The notes under the pieces: model-generated
Database searches by the model: none
What the model was told of the DNA's origin: nothing
What the model saw: the letters and a program-made list of their open reading frames with translations, nothing else
Assembly (NCBI RefSeq): GCF_025452235.1
Contig: NZ_CP104965.1
Span: 2,042,501-2,106,500 of the forward strand
Direction of reading: 5' to 3'
Length of the DNA: 64,000 bases
From: Devosia neptuniae
GTDB lineage: Bacteria > Pseudomonadota > Alphaproteobacteria > Rhizobiales > Devosiaceae
Shown: one piece after another, positions 35,544-46,752 of the stretch
Position numbering within the stretch: position 1 is the first letter of the stretch
Layout: every line of letters starts with the position of its first letter
Position numbers and translations under genes: made by a program

Positions 35544-36329
35544 ATGAACGACCCCCGGCTTTCGGACCGACAGAACGACATCCTGGTGCGCATCGGTGCG
35601 CGCGGGGCCCAGCAGATCGACCGGCTGGCGCGCGAATACGGACTCACCACGCAAAGCATAAGGCGCGATATCAACCTGCTGTGCGAACTGGGCCTGGCCC
35701 GGCGCCTGCATGGCGGCGTCGATTTGCCCGTCCTGCCGCAAAACACTTCCATCAATGCGCGCGCCAGCCTGCACGGTGGAGCCAAGCGGCTCATTGCGGC
35801 CCGCGTTGCCCAAGACATTCCTGATGGCTCCACCGTTTTCATGGGAATCGGCACCACAGTCCGTTTTACGGCCGAGGCGCTGCGGGGACATTCGGGCCTT
35901 ACCGTCGTCACCAACAATGTAGATGTCGCTCTGACTCTCGGCGACGTCGAAGGCATCGAGCTGCATCTTGCCGGCGGGGTTTGGCGGGCGAATGACCGAG
36001 ATTTGGTCGGAGCTGACACCATTCGCTATTTCGAAAAGTTCCACGCCACGCACGCCGTGGTGGGCACTGGCGGTTTGCACCCCACCAGCGGAGCGCTCGA
36101 CTTCAGCTACGAAGAATCCCAGATCACCAACGCGATCCTGCAAAATTCAAGAACCCGCTACCTCGTTGCCGACGTCAGCAAGTGGTCCGGTACCGCTGCG
36201 GTGCGGGTGGCGCCATTTTCCGAATTCACCGCTTTCGTGACCGACCGGATGCCGCTCGAGCAAAAGAACGAAGAAAGCCTGCGCCAGAGCGGAGTACAGG
36301 TGATCGTTTGCGGAACGCCGGACTCTTAG
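35544..36329 (+). CDS. DeoR/GlpR family transcriptional regulator
   Basis: 261 residues. The N-terminal DeoR helix-turn-helix (SDRQNDILVRIGARGAQQID...YGLTTQSIRRDINLLCELGLARRLHGGV) is followed by the sugar-phosphate sensor domain with FMGIGTTVRFTAEAL, VVTNNVDVAL and GGLHPTSGALDFSYEE. The last stretch resembles GlpR, which senses glycerol-3-phosphate, and the position after ugpBAEC fits. The chosen ATG 35544 has only a weak ribosome site. No glpD or glpK gene is nearby. Confidence 0.92.
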   Translation: MNDPRLSDRQNDILVRIGARGAQQIDRLAREYGLTTQSIRRDINLLCELGLARRLHGGVDLPVLPQNTSINARASLHGGAKRLIAARVAQDIPDGSTVFMGIGTTVRFTAEALRGHSGLTVVTNNVDVALTLGDVEGIELHLAGGVWRANDRDLVGADTIRYFEKFHATHAVVGTGGLHPTSGALDFSYEESQITNAILQNSRTRYLVADVSKWSGTAAVRVAPFSEFTAFVTDRMPLEQKNEESLRQSGVQVIVCGTPDS

Positions 36330-36422
36330 CTCGGCTTGCGGGGTGAGATCCAAAGTGCGCCCCCCCAACCGCCCTTGTGTGCTGCATCACAATTCTAGAA
36401 CGGATGGGGCTAACCCTTTGAA

Positions 36423-36459
36423 CTAAGGGCCATCTATTGAAATCCTTGAATGGCCTTAG
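36423..36459. repeat. Inverted repeat in the gene-poor 36.3-36.9 kb region
   Basis: CTAAGGGCCAT (36423-36433) and ATGGCCTTAG (36450-36459) are complementary apart from one bulged G. The surrounding 100 bases are noticeably more A/T-rich than the rest of the window. No T-run follows, so it does not look like a standard terminator. Between 36330 and 36660 nothing else could be recognised. Confidence 0.35.
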
Positions 36460-36662
36460 GCAAAAAGGTGCGAATTAACTTCGCGGCGCAAGGAGTGATC
36501 CGAATGCAGGAGCAAAGGTAGAGGTGTGACGTCCTGCGCGTCGAGATACTTTACTATCCATTGAGCAACGTTCGCTGCGCGACCGCCGCACCAATGCCGG
36601 TCCCGCCTCCCCGTTGCCTCCACCATGCTGCGCCTGATTCCCCCTGCGATCCCATTGGTTGA

Positions 36663-36887
36663 CGCTCATCTCGGAAACAAGCGCCGCATACTGAACCCGC
36701 CGCCATCAGGGACGACGAGCTTCAGCAGTTCCAGGTGGCGTTTGCCGAGGTCAATGTCATCGGCGCCAGATCCGAAGCGCAGGCAATCGCAGATGGAGAC
36801 TATCTGTTCGCAATACCGATGGGGCAGACCCTATCGCAGACATCTGCCCCGCGGGCGGCCAGCAAATGTGGTCAGTGGTGCCGGTAA
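36663..36887 (+). pseudogene. Possible 3' remnant of an unidentified gene
   Basis: A frame open from just after a TGA (36660-36662) to a TAA (36885-36887) encodes about 74 residues without a plausible start codon. Its middle (IRDDELQQFQVAFAEVNVIG, then GDYLFAIPMGQTL) has a natural-looking protein composition unlike random frames. It overlaps the 3' end of the convergent LysR gene by 16 bases. It may be a truncated gene or chance; no family was recognised. Confidence 0.25.
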
Positions 36888-37777
36888 CGCAAGGCCTCGA
36901 TCAGCCTGGAGAACGCCGGAGACGTCTGCCGCCGGCTGGGATAATAGAGATGATAGCCATCGAAAGTTGGCATCCAGCCTTCCAGCACACGGATTAGTCG
37001 GCCGGCTTCGACATGATGCTGAACGATGTCTTCGGGAATGCAGGCCAATCCGGCCCCGAAAAGAGCCGCGGACAGAATGTGGGTGCTGTTGCCGAAGGCC
37101 AGTTGACCTTCGACGCGCACATTGAGACGGCGACCGTCCTGCTCGAACTCCCAGGCATAATGGCCGCCATAGGTTGGCAGGCGCAGATTGATGCAGACGT
37201 GGTCGGTCAAATCCTGCGGCGTCAACGGCAGTTGCCGGCCTTCGAAATAGCTTGGCGAGCCCACCACGGCCATGCGCCAATCCGGTCCTATCCGCACGGC
37301 GATCATGTCTTTGGCGAGCTGTTCGCCCAGACGAACGCCCGCGTCGTAACGCTGGGCAACAATGTCCACGAAGCCGTTCTCGGCGATAATCTCCAACTGG
37401 ATGTCGGGATAATCCCTGGTGAAATCCTGCAATCTTGGCCAGAGCACCGCATTGACGGCATGTTCGCCAGCGGTCAACCGGATCGTACCAGCGGGCTTGT
37501 CGCGGAATTCACTGACTTGCTCGAGCGCGGTATCGACTTCCTGAAACCGGGGCTCGACCGTGGCCAGCAGGCGTTCGCCTGCGTCCGTCGGAGACACACT
37601 CCTCGTACTGCGCGTCAGTAACCTGACGCCCAGTCGCTTTTCCAACCGGCTGAGGGCATGGCTGAGTGCTGACTGGGAAACGCCAAGGCGCGCCGCGGCG
37701 CGCGTGAAGCTGCGCTCCTGCGCGATGGTGATGAAGGCTATGAGGTCGGCAACATTCTCGCGGTTCATGGATGCCAT
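36872..37777 (-). CDS. LysR family transcriptional regulator
   Basis: 301 residues. DNA-binding domain: LIAFITIAQERSFTRAAARLGVSQSALSHALSRLEKRLGVRLLTRSTRSVSPT, near residues 12-64. The effector domain follows, with DYPDIQLEIIAENGFVDIVAQRYDAGVRLGE. It resembles the LysR regulators that stand next to aldo-keto reductase genes. The cupin/AKR operon is divergent, and a perfect T-N11-A dyad lies just upstream of its start. Either ATG 37777 or 37768 could be the start; neither has a good ribosome site. Confidence 0.93.
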   Translation of the reverse strand: MASMNRENVADLIAFITIAQERSFTRAAARLGVSQSALSHALSRLEKRLGVRLLTRSTRSVSPTDAGERLLATVEPRFQEVDTALEQVSEFRDKPAGTIRLTAGEHAVNAVLWPRLQDFTRDYPDIQLEIIAENGFVDIVAQRYDAGVRLGEQLAKDMIAVRIGPDWRMAVVGSPSYFEGRQLPLTPQDLTDHVCINLRLPTYGGHYAWEFEQDGRRLNVRVEGQLAFGNSTHILSAALFGAGLACIPEDIVQHHVEAGRLIRVLEGWMPTFDGYHLYYPSRRQTSPAFSRLIEALRYRHH

Positions 37778-37782
37778 CTATC

Positions 37783-37797
37783 ATGAATCTCATTCAT
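37783..37797. promoter_or_regulatory. LysR-type binding dyad (T-N11-A)
   Basis: ATGAAT-CTC-ATTCAT is a perfect dyad with 6-base arms; T37784 and A37796 are spaced as the LysR consensus T-N11-A. It is 6-20 bases before the regulator's start codon and about 80 bases before the cupin gene, well placed for autorepression and activation of the divergent operon. Confidence 0.6.
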
Positions 37798-37874
37798 AGG
37801 CTCTAGCGGAGTGACCCCACTAATCACATGAGTGGAACAGGCCTACCTTGTGCTTGCAACAGGGGAGAGCTGTG

Positions 37875-38299
37875 ATGAAAATTCAACGTGCGGGTTCGCA
37901 GCCTTCCGGCAAAGGGCCAGCGGAATGGTTCACCGGCGCCGTTCGGATCGATCCACTCTATGGGGTGGAGGCGCCCAATGCCATGGCAGGCAATATCGTC
38001 ACCTTCGAACCCGGCGCCCGTACAGCCTGGCACACCTATCTGCTTGGACAGACGCTGATCATCATGGCGGGACGCTGCCTGGTGCAAAAACAGGACGGCC
38101 CGCTCGAAACTGTGCTGTCCGGTGATGTGGTGCGCTTCGGGCCAGGGGAAAAGCACTGGCACGGCGCCAGTGCCGAGACAGCCATGACCGATCTCGCCAC
38201 CCAGGAATCGCTCGACGGCAAGGCGGTCGATTGGCTCGAGCAGGTCAGCGACCCACACTATGCGGCGCGTGCGAATAACACCCTGAAGGATCATCGCTC

Positions 38300-38303
<4 letters not shown>
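37875..38303 (+). CDS. Cupin domain protein (carboxymuconolactone/quercetinase-like small cupin)
   Basis: 142 residues, a single cupin barrel. Motif 1 reads FEPGARTAWHTYLLGQTLIIMAG and motif 2 reads GDVVRFGPGEKHWHGASAE. The histidines in WH and HWH would bind a metal, although motif 1 has Tyr-Leu where many cupins have a second His. AGGGGAGAG precedes ATG 37875. The 4-bp overlap with the aldo-keto reductase gene suggests joint regulation by the divergent LysR protein. Such small cupins commonly accompany aldo-keto reductases; the reaction is unknown. Confidence 0.87.
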
Positions 38304-40772
<2,469 letters not shown>

Positions 40773-40852
40773 TCAGTCCGGCAATGCCGAGACGTCGTAT
40801 AGGCAGCGTTGGCCTTGTTTAGAAGCGGATCCACAACACCAAGGAAAAACTC

Positions 40853-41869
40853 ATGTTCGGAACCATTATGTACGCACCGGGCGATGTCCGGTACGAGGAA
40901 TTGCCCGAGCCCACTATCCTCAAGCCGACCGACGCGATCATCAAGCTGTCGGCCACTTGCGTGTGCGGCTCTGATCTCTGGCCCTATCGTGGCGCCAACG
41001 AAATCACCGCGCCCATGCATATGGGCCATGAATATTGCGGCGTCGTGGTCGACGTCGGCAGCGAAGTAAAGACCGTCAAGCCAGGCCAGTTCGTGGTTGG
41101 CTCATTTGTGCTGTCCGACAACACTTGCCCGCACTGCGCCCACGGCTTCCACTCGTCCTGCGAACAGCGCGAATTCATGACTGGTGCGCAGGCGCAATTT
41201 GCCCGCGTGCCGCTCGCTGACGGCACGCTGGTCGCCACGGACGAGCATCCGGCCGACGACCTGATCCCGAGTCTTCTAGCAGTGTCTGATGCACTCGGCA
41301 CCGGTTGGTACGCAGCCGACGCCGCGCGCGTTCAGGCCGGTTCGACCGTGGTCGTCGTTGGCGATGGCGCGGTGGGGCTGATGGGCGTGCTGGCTGCCAA
41401 GCAGATGGGGGCCGGCCGCATCATTGCCATGAGCCGCCATAAGAGCCGCCAGGACCTCGCGCTGGAATATGGCGCCACCGACATTGTCGCCGAACGTGGT
41501 GAGGACGGTATCGCCAAGATCAAGCAGATGACCAACCGCGTCGGTGCAGATTCAGTCCTTGAATGCGTCGGCACTCAGCAATCCATGAATCAGGCGCTGC
41601 AGGTTGCCCGTCCCGGCTCGATGATCGGTTATGTCGGCGTGCCTCATGGCGTGACCTTCGATGGTCAGAACCTGTTCTTCACCCAGGTGGGTATGCTGGG
41701 CGGCCCGGCGCCGGTGCGTCGTTTCCTGCCGCATCTGATGGACCTCGTGCTCACCCGCAAGATCAATCCCGGCAAGGTGTTCGACCTGCAAATCCCATTG
41801 GCCGATGTTGCCGAGGGCTACAAGGCCATGGACGAACGCCGCGCCATCAAGACGCTGCTGCGAGTCTAA
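40853..41869 (+). CDS. Zinc-dependent alcohol dehydrogenase family protein
   Basis: 338 residues, medium-chain dehydrogenase. Catalytic zinc ligands lie in CVCGSDLWPY and MGHEYCGVV. The structural-zinc loop reads CPHCAHGFHSSC, with three of the usual four cysteines. The NAD(P) motif is VVVGDGAVGLMGVLAAKQMGA. It oxidises alcohols or reduces aldehydes; the substrate is unknown. AAGGAAAAACTC precedes the ATG. It lies 83 bases after the reductase group and may be part of the same transcript. Confidence 0.93.
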   Translation: MFGTIMYAPGDVRYEELPEPTILKPTDAIIKLSATCVCGSDLWPYRGANEITAPMHMGHEYCGVVVDVGSEVKTVKPGQFVVGSFVLSDNTCPHCAHGFHSSCEQREFMTGAQAQFARVPLADGTLVATDEHPADDLIPSLLAVSDALGTGWYAADAARVQAGSTVVVVGDGAVGLMGVLAAKQMGAGRIIAMSRHKSRQDLALEYGATDIVAERGEDGIAKIKQMTNRVGADSVLECVGTQQSMNQALQVARPGSMIGYVGVPHGVTFDGQNLFFTQVGMLGGPAPVRRFLPHLMDLVLTRKINPGKVFDLQIPLADVAEGYKAMDERRAIKTLLRV

Positions 41870-41960
41870 ATCGAGTGGCCAACGTCATTGATATGGACTC
41901 CCAGCAGGCAGTTTTTGCGGACCAGCTCGATCTGGTCGCGGATATGCACAAGGCGACCCC

Positions 41961-43175
41961 ATGACTGTCTCCTCAGCAAGTACCAGTGCCGAAAACTATC
42001 GAGGTATCTGGCTGACAATATTGCTCAGCCTGCTGCTCGGCTTTGCCTCGATTTCAACAGATCTATACCTGCCGGCCATGCCCAGCATGGGCGCTCAGCT
42101 TGGCGCGAGCCAGGGGCAGCTCGAACTCACGGTTTCGGGTTATCTGATGGGATTTGCGCTCGGCCAGCTTTTTTGGGGGCCGGTCAGCGACCGCTTCGGG
42201 CGCAAGGTCCCGCTTATGTTGGGGATTGCCATCTTCGTTGTTGGCGCTGCCGGCTGTGCCTTATCAACGGATGCGACCCAATTGATCGCCGCGCGCATCG
42301 TGCAGGCCCTTGGTGCCAGTGCTGCGGTGGTTCTCGGCCGCGCCATGGTGCGGGACCTGTTCCACAGGGATGAGGCTGCACGCATGCTTTCGACGCTGAT
42401 GTTGATCATGGGAATTGCCCCGATGATCGGCCCGTCGGTGGGGGCACAAATCCTCGCCCTGTCATCCTGGCAGTCCATATTCTGGGTTCTGGTTGGGGTA
42501 GGCGGGGTAACGCTGATCGGGCTGGCGAGGACGGCCGAATCACTGCCCAGGTCCATGCGTGGCGAGGGCAATCTGGCGCAGGCATTCCTGGCCTATGGGC
42601 CGCACTTCAAGAACGCCAAGCTGATGGCGCACGCGATGATCCTTGGCTGTTTTGGTGCCGGCGTATTCGCCTATGTCGCCGGATCGTCCTTCGTCTTCAT
42701 CGAGTATTTCTCACTTTCGCCGCAGGCCTACGGCCTGATCTTTGCTTCCGGCATCGGCGGCATCATGCTCTCCAACGCTGTCAACTTGCGGCTCGTCGGC
42801 AGGTTTGGGAGCAACCGCATGTTGTTTATCGGAACCTCAATTGCCGCAGTGGCGGGACTTCTCATTTTGCTCGTGGCGTCGGCAGGCTGGGGCGGCTGGA
42901 TCGGGTTCTCCATCGCGCTCTTTGCCTATATCGGCATGAATGGCCTTATCGGTGCCAATGCCATTGCCGGCGGCCTCTCCAGCGTGGAGCAAGGAACGGG
43001 CTCGGCTTCGGCTCTGCTTGGGTTTGCCCAATATGGCGGGGGCATGGTTGGCTCTGCCCTGATCGGTTTGCTGGCCAATGGCACGCCTATGCCGATGGCA
43101 TTGATCATCAGCGCCAGTACGACCTGCGCGGTCGTGATCAGCCTGACTATCAGCCGCCGGCGGGCTTCCCAATAA
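41961..43175 (+). CDS. MFS multidrug transporter, Bcr/CflA type
   Basis: 404 residues and twelve membrane helices. ISTDLYLPAMPSMGAQLGASQGQLELTVSGYLMGFALGQLFWGPVSDRFGRK is close to the Bcr/CflA drug-efflux branch, with the loop 2-3 motif GPVSDRFGRK. It probably exports toxic small molecules by proton antiport. The gene follows the alcohol dehydrogenase by 91 bases, so the redox group and this exporter may form one detoxification unit. Confidence 0.93.
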   Translation: MTVSSASTSAENYRGIWLTILLSLLLGFASISTDLYLPAMPSMGAQLGASQGQLELTVSGYLMGFALGQLFWGPVSDRFGRKVPLMLGIAIFVVGAAGCALSTDATQLIAARIVQALGASAAVVLGRAMVRDLFHRDEAARMLSTLMLIMGIAPMIGPSVGAQILALSSWQSIFWVLVGVGGVTLIGLARTAESLPRSMRGEGNLAQAFLAYGPHFKNAKLMAHAMILGCFGAGVFAYVAGSSFVFIEYFSLSPQAYGLIFASGIGGIMLSNAVNLRLVGRFGSNRMLFIGTSIAAVAGLLILLVASAGWGGWIGFSIALFAYIGMNGLIGANAIAGGLSSVEQGTGSASALLGFAQYGGGMVGSALIGLLANGTPMPMALIISASTTCAVVISLTISRRRASQ

Positions 43176-43232
43176 ACCTATGCAATGCCCGCCCGCATCG
43201 GTTGCAGAGAAATCGACATTCAGTTTTTGAGG

Positions 43233-44288
43233 TCACAAGCGAGCTGGACCTGTTGAGTCGCGCAAAACCAATCGCGTTGGCACTGTAACTTTTGGCAGCG
43301 GGGCGGCGGGGTCGTTTATTGCCGCAAGCGCTATTTCCACGGCCAGGCGTCCGAGTTCCCCAATCGGTTGGGCAATGCTGGAAAGGGCCGGAGTGAGGAT
43401 GTCGGCAAGGGTGTCGTCGTAGCCGGTGATGGAGAGGTCGGTTGGCACGGTCAGGCCAGCCTCGGCGATGGCTTGCAGTGCCGCAGCGGCCAGCAGGTCC
43501 GAGCCGCAGACCACCGCGGTCGGCCGGGGCGTGAGCGACAGGATGTCCTTCATCAAGCGGTACCCCGTTTGCCGGCCGGCCCCGTGGCTCTGGTAATAGG
43601 GGCCGCGGCGGATATAGGCCGGTGGCACGTGAATGTCATAGCGCGCCAGATTGTCGATAAATACCCGCTCGCGCGTGGCTTCGATGGCTTCGCCTAACGA
43701 GCTTTCCATCCGGCTGGAATCCACATCGCCACCGATATAGGCGAACTTGCGGTGGCCGAGATCAAACAGATGGTCGATGGTCTGGCGCATGCCGTCAGCG
43801 GGGTCAACGCCAACCAGGCCTCCCACTTGCGCGACCAGTCGCTCGACCTGCACGGTGGGGACGCCGCTACGATGGCCAAGGCGGACATTGGCCGGATCGA
43901 TGGCTGTGCAGAAGATGATCGCATCGACATGGTGATCGAGGAAGCGCTGCATGCCGCGGGCTTCCATGGCGGGGTCGGAGTGATTGTTGAGGGTGAATAC
44001 GGTGTAGCCCGATTTCAGCGCCTCGATCTGGATGACGTGGGCAACTGCTGCGGCGAAGGTGTTCAGATTGGACTCGCTGACCACCATGCCCAGGGTGAAA
44101 CTGCGGCTGGTGCGCAGACCCCGGGCCACCATGTTCGGGCGGTAGCCGGTCAATTTGACGGCGGCTTCGACGACCTGGCGCGTTTCGTCTTTCACATAGC
44201 CATTTTTGTAGATGACCCGAGCCACCGTTGCCGCTGATACCCCGGCGCGCTCGGCGACATCCGCCATAGTGGCCTTATTCGGCTTCAT
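43233..44288 (-). CDS. LacI family transcriptional regulator (cluster 2)
   Basis: 351 residues. The helix-turn-helix is TMADVAERAGVSAATVARVIYKNGYV (residues 7-32), with the recognition helix SAATVAR instead of the common PSTVSR. The sensor domain shows FAYIGGDVDSS and TAVVCGSDLLAAAAL. It is transcribed divergently from the ABC importer of cluster 2, and two strong palindromes lie in the 283-base gap. It very likely represses that operon and itself. Confidence 0.94.
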   Translation of the reverse strand: MKPNKATMADVAERAGVSAATVARVIYKNGYVKDETRQVVEAAVKLTGYRPNMVARGLRTSRSFTLGMVVSESNLNTFAAAVAHVIQIEALKSGYTVFTLNNHSDPAMEARGMQRFLDHHVDAIIFCTAIDPANVRLGHRSGVPTVQVERLVAQVGGLVGVDPADGMRQTIDHLFDLGHRKFAYIGGDVDSSRMESSLGEAIEATRERVFIDNLARYDIHVPPAYIRRGPYYQSHGAGRQTGYRLMKDILSLTPRPTAVVCGSDLLAAAALQAIAEAGLTVPTDLSITGYDDTLADILTPALSSIAQPIGELGRLAVEIALAAINDPAAPLPKVTVPTRLVLRDSTGPARL

Positions 44289-44330
44289 AAGCTGTCCATT
44301 TCTGGTTTTTCATTACCCACAAATGCCCTC

Positions 44331-44348
44331 TTGCCAAACCGTTGGCAA
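44331..44348. promoter_or_regulatory. Dyad TTGCCAA-N4-TTGGCAA, candidate LacI-family site
   Basis: TTGCCAAACCGTTGGCAA carries exact 7-base arms around four bases, 43 bases before the lacI start. Its arms are the same heptamer as in the cluster 1 operator but in the opposite order. It adjoins a second, longer palindrome without a gap. Confidence 0.5.
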
Positions 44349-44380
44349 TATGATGACGTGAACATGTTGACGTCATCATA
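44349..44380. promoter_or_regulatory. 32-bp near-perfect palindrome, probable operator
   Basis: TATGATGACGT (44349-44359) and ACGTCATCATA (44370-44380) flank a centre that contains AACATGTT. Fifteen of sixteen base pairs are symmetric; only the G/G pair beside the centre breaks it. The TTGACG hexamer at 44367-44372, followed by TATTTT at 44392, could be the promoter for the importer, so a bound repressor would cover the -35 region. Confidence 0.7.
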
Positions 44381-44571
44381 AAAAGACCTCGTATTTTTGG
44401 GGGCGGTGAGGGCGGGAACGCAGCCACATGGGCAAGACCCGCCGTGGCGGCAGGAGGCTATGGAGGAGGCAGGCAGAGCACGCCGGCCCTTCACGCATAA
44501 TCGCAGCAGGAACAGCGCCCGGACGCCCGGAGCGCGACCGATATGACTTGCCCAGGGAGGGGCATCTATCC

Positions 44572-45834
44572 ATGAGCAGAACCCAATACACACGACGCCT
44601 TGCAGCCAAGCTGGCCCTTGCCGCAACCGCGCTGGGCCTGAGTCTGCCACATGCCATGGCGCAGCCGGTGACGCTCGATTTCTGGGACATGAACTGGGCT
44701 GGCACGGAATATCCCGTGGCCGCGCAGGCGCTGGTCGACCGCTACAATGCCGAGCACCCAGACGTGCAGGTCGTGTATCGGTCGGTGCCATGGACCAATT
44801 GGTACGAGACCTTCGTCACCGCGATCGCTTCGGGCAGCGCGCCGGACCTGTCCACCGGCGCCGGCTTCCAGGCTGTGCAGCTCTATGACCAGGGCGCCAT
44901 TCTGCCGGTGGATGAGGTCGTGGCCCAACTCGACCCCAATGATTTTGCGCCGGGCACGCTGGAGGCGCTGCGCTATGACGACCACTATGTCGGCCTACCC
45001 TGGGGCGTCGATATCCGCGTGCTGTTCTATCGCAAGGACCTGCTCGAGGCCGCCGGGGTGGCCGTGCCGACAAACTGGCAGGAATTCCGCGATGCCGCCA
45101 AGACACTGACCGGCGACGGCAAGTATGGGCTGGTGACCGCGGGCGACTCGATGGGCGTGCACTGGGTGCTGTTCAGCGCGATCAACAATGGCGGCGGGCT
45201 GTTCGATGCCGAGGGCAAACCGGATCTGAACGGAGAGCGCAGCACCGAGGCGTTGCAATACCTGTCGGACCTGGTGGCGGATGGCTCGGTCAATCCGGCC
45301 AGCGCCGGCTATGTCGGGGACGATGCGCGCGGTGCCTTCTTCCGGGGCGAAGCGGCCTTTGTCCTCGGCGGACCCCTGCTGCCGGACCAGTCGGGCGACG
45401 CCAAGCCGCAGATCGGCATCGTGCCGCCGCTCAAGGGGCCGCACGGGGACATCGGCACGATCAACTGGGTCAACAACCTGATGGTCTATAACCAGACGGA
45501 ACATCCGGCCGAAACCATGGCCTTCCTCAAATGGTGGAGCGACAACGCGTTGACACTGTGGACCGAGGGCCATGCCGGCAATCTGCCGGCCCGCAAGTCG
45601 ATCGCCGCCGATGCGCATTTCCAAGGCAATCCCAACGTCAAATACGTCATCGACAGCGTGATGCCGATCGCCAAGCCGATGTCCGCGGCGGTGGGCGGTA
45701 CTTTCCCGCAGCTCAATGAGATCGATGGCGACGGCTTCCTGCGGGCGCTGAGCCAGTCGATCTGGCAGGGCCAGCCGCTGGCGGACAATCTCGCCGCCGC
45801 CCAGGTTCACCTCGAAGAGATCATGGCAGACTGA
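44572..45834 (+). CDS. Sugar ABC transporter substrate-binding protein (cluster 2)
   Basis: 420 residues. The signal peptide is about 30 residues (RLAAKLALAATALGLSLPHA, cleavage near AMAQ). The mature protein is a cluster B sugar-binding protein: VTLDFWDMNWAGTEYPVAAQ, GLPWGVDIRVLFYRKDLLEAAG and FFRGEAAFVLGGPL. GGGAGGGG precedes ATG 44572; an earlier in-frame start would add 48 unrelated residues. It opens the cluster 2 operon. The type suits a di- or oligosaccharide or glycoside; the exact ligand is unknown. Confidence 0.92.
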   Translation: MSRTQYTRRLAAKLALAATALGLSLPHAMAQPVTLDFWDMNWAGTEYPVAAQALVDRYNAEHPDVQVVYRSVPWTNWYETFVTAIASGSAPDLSTGAGFQAVQLYDQGAILPVDEVVAQLDPNDFAPGTLEALRYDDHYVGLPWGVDIRVLFYRKDLLEAAGVAVPTNWQEFRDAAKTLTGDGKYGLVTAGDSMGVHWVLFSAINNGGGLFDAEGKPDLNGERSTEALQYLSDLVADGSVNPASAGYVGDDARGAFFRGEAAFVLGGPLLPDQSGDAKPQIGIVPPLKGPHGDIGTINWVNNLMVYNQTEHPAETMAFLKWWSDNALTLWTEGHAGNLPARKSIAADAHFQGNPNVKYVIDSVMPIAKPMSAAVGGTFPQLNEIDGDGFLRALSQSIWQGQPLADNLAAAQVHLEEIMAD

Positions 45835-46748
45835 TGAGCATGGTCCTCAATACCTCCGAAGCCCCGGCCTGGCGCACCCGCGCCAGGCAGCTGGCGGCGC
45901 CCGAATTCGTCACGCCGGCCATTTTGCTGGCGCCCTCGATCCTGTTGCTGGTGGTGGTCGTCGCCTATCCCATGATTCAAGGGCTGTTCTTCAGCTTCAC
46001 GGATGGTTCGCTAATGAAGGCGGGCAAATGGGTGGGCATCGACAATTACACCAAGCTGCTCAGCTCGCCGGCCTTCTATCACTCGCTGCGCTTCAGCGCG
46101 GTATTCGCGGTCTGCAACATCGTCGGCTGTTATCTGCTGGGGTTGGGCCTGGCCCTGCTGTTGCAGAAGGACATGCCGGGACGGGGCGTTTTCCGCGTGC
46201 TGCTGCTACTGCCATGGATTGTACCATCGCTGGTGTCCATCGTGTCGTGGCGCTGGATGATCGCCGACGAAGGAGCGCTGTTCAACCAGATCATCAAGCT
46301 GTTCGGCGGCAGTCCGATTTATTTCCTGTCCGACAGCACCTGGGCCGTGATCGTGGTGATCCTGATCAAGATCTGGCGCAGCTTTCCCTTCATGATGCTG
46401 TCGCTGCTGGCGGCACTGCAAAGCATCGATCGCAGTCTTTACGAGGCCGCTGCCATCGATGGGGCGACGCGCTGGCAATCCTTCTGGAACGTCACGCTGC
46501 CGCAGATCAAGAATATCTCGATCGTGCTCTGCCTGTTGATGACGATCTGGACGGTCAATGATTTCGACACCCCCTGGCTCCTGGCACAGGGCGGACCGGC
46601 CAATGCCACCGAGAATCTGGTGGTGCTTGCCTATCGCTTCACCTTTGCGCGCAACGATGTCGGCATGGGTTCTGCAACGTCCTTCATCACCCTCTTCGTG
46701 CTGATGACGCTGGTATTCTTCCTGCTTCGTTGGCAACGGAGGAGCTGA
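45834..46748 (+). CDS. Carbohydrate ABC transporter permease (MalF type, cluster 2)
   Basis: 304 residues and six membrane helices. The segment TPAILLAPSILLLVVVVAYPMIQGLFFSFTDG is a typical first helix with its following loop. The EAA loop reads [20 protein letters not shown] followed by TLPQIKN. The start shares one base with the stop of the binding-protein gene (TGATG), so coupling is likely. Confidence 0.93.
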   Translation: MSMVLNTSEAPAWRTRARQLAAPEFVTPAILLAPSILLLVVVVAYPMIQGLFFSFTDGSLMKAGKWVGIDNYTKLLSSPAFYHSLRFSAVFAVCNIVGCYLLGLGLALLLQKDMPGRGVFRVLLLLPWIVPSLVSIVSWRWMIADEGALFNQIIKLFGGSPIYFLSDSTWAVIVVILIKIWRSFPFMMLSLLAALQSIDRSLYEAAAIDGATRWQSFWNVTLPQIKNISIVLCLLMTIWTVNDFDTPWLLAQGGPANATENLVVLAYRFTFARNDVGMGSATSFITLFVLMTLVFFLLRWQRRS

Positions 46749-46752
46749 GGTC

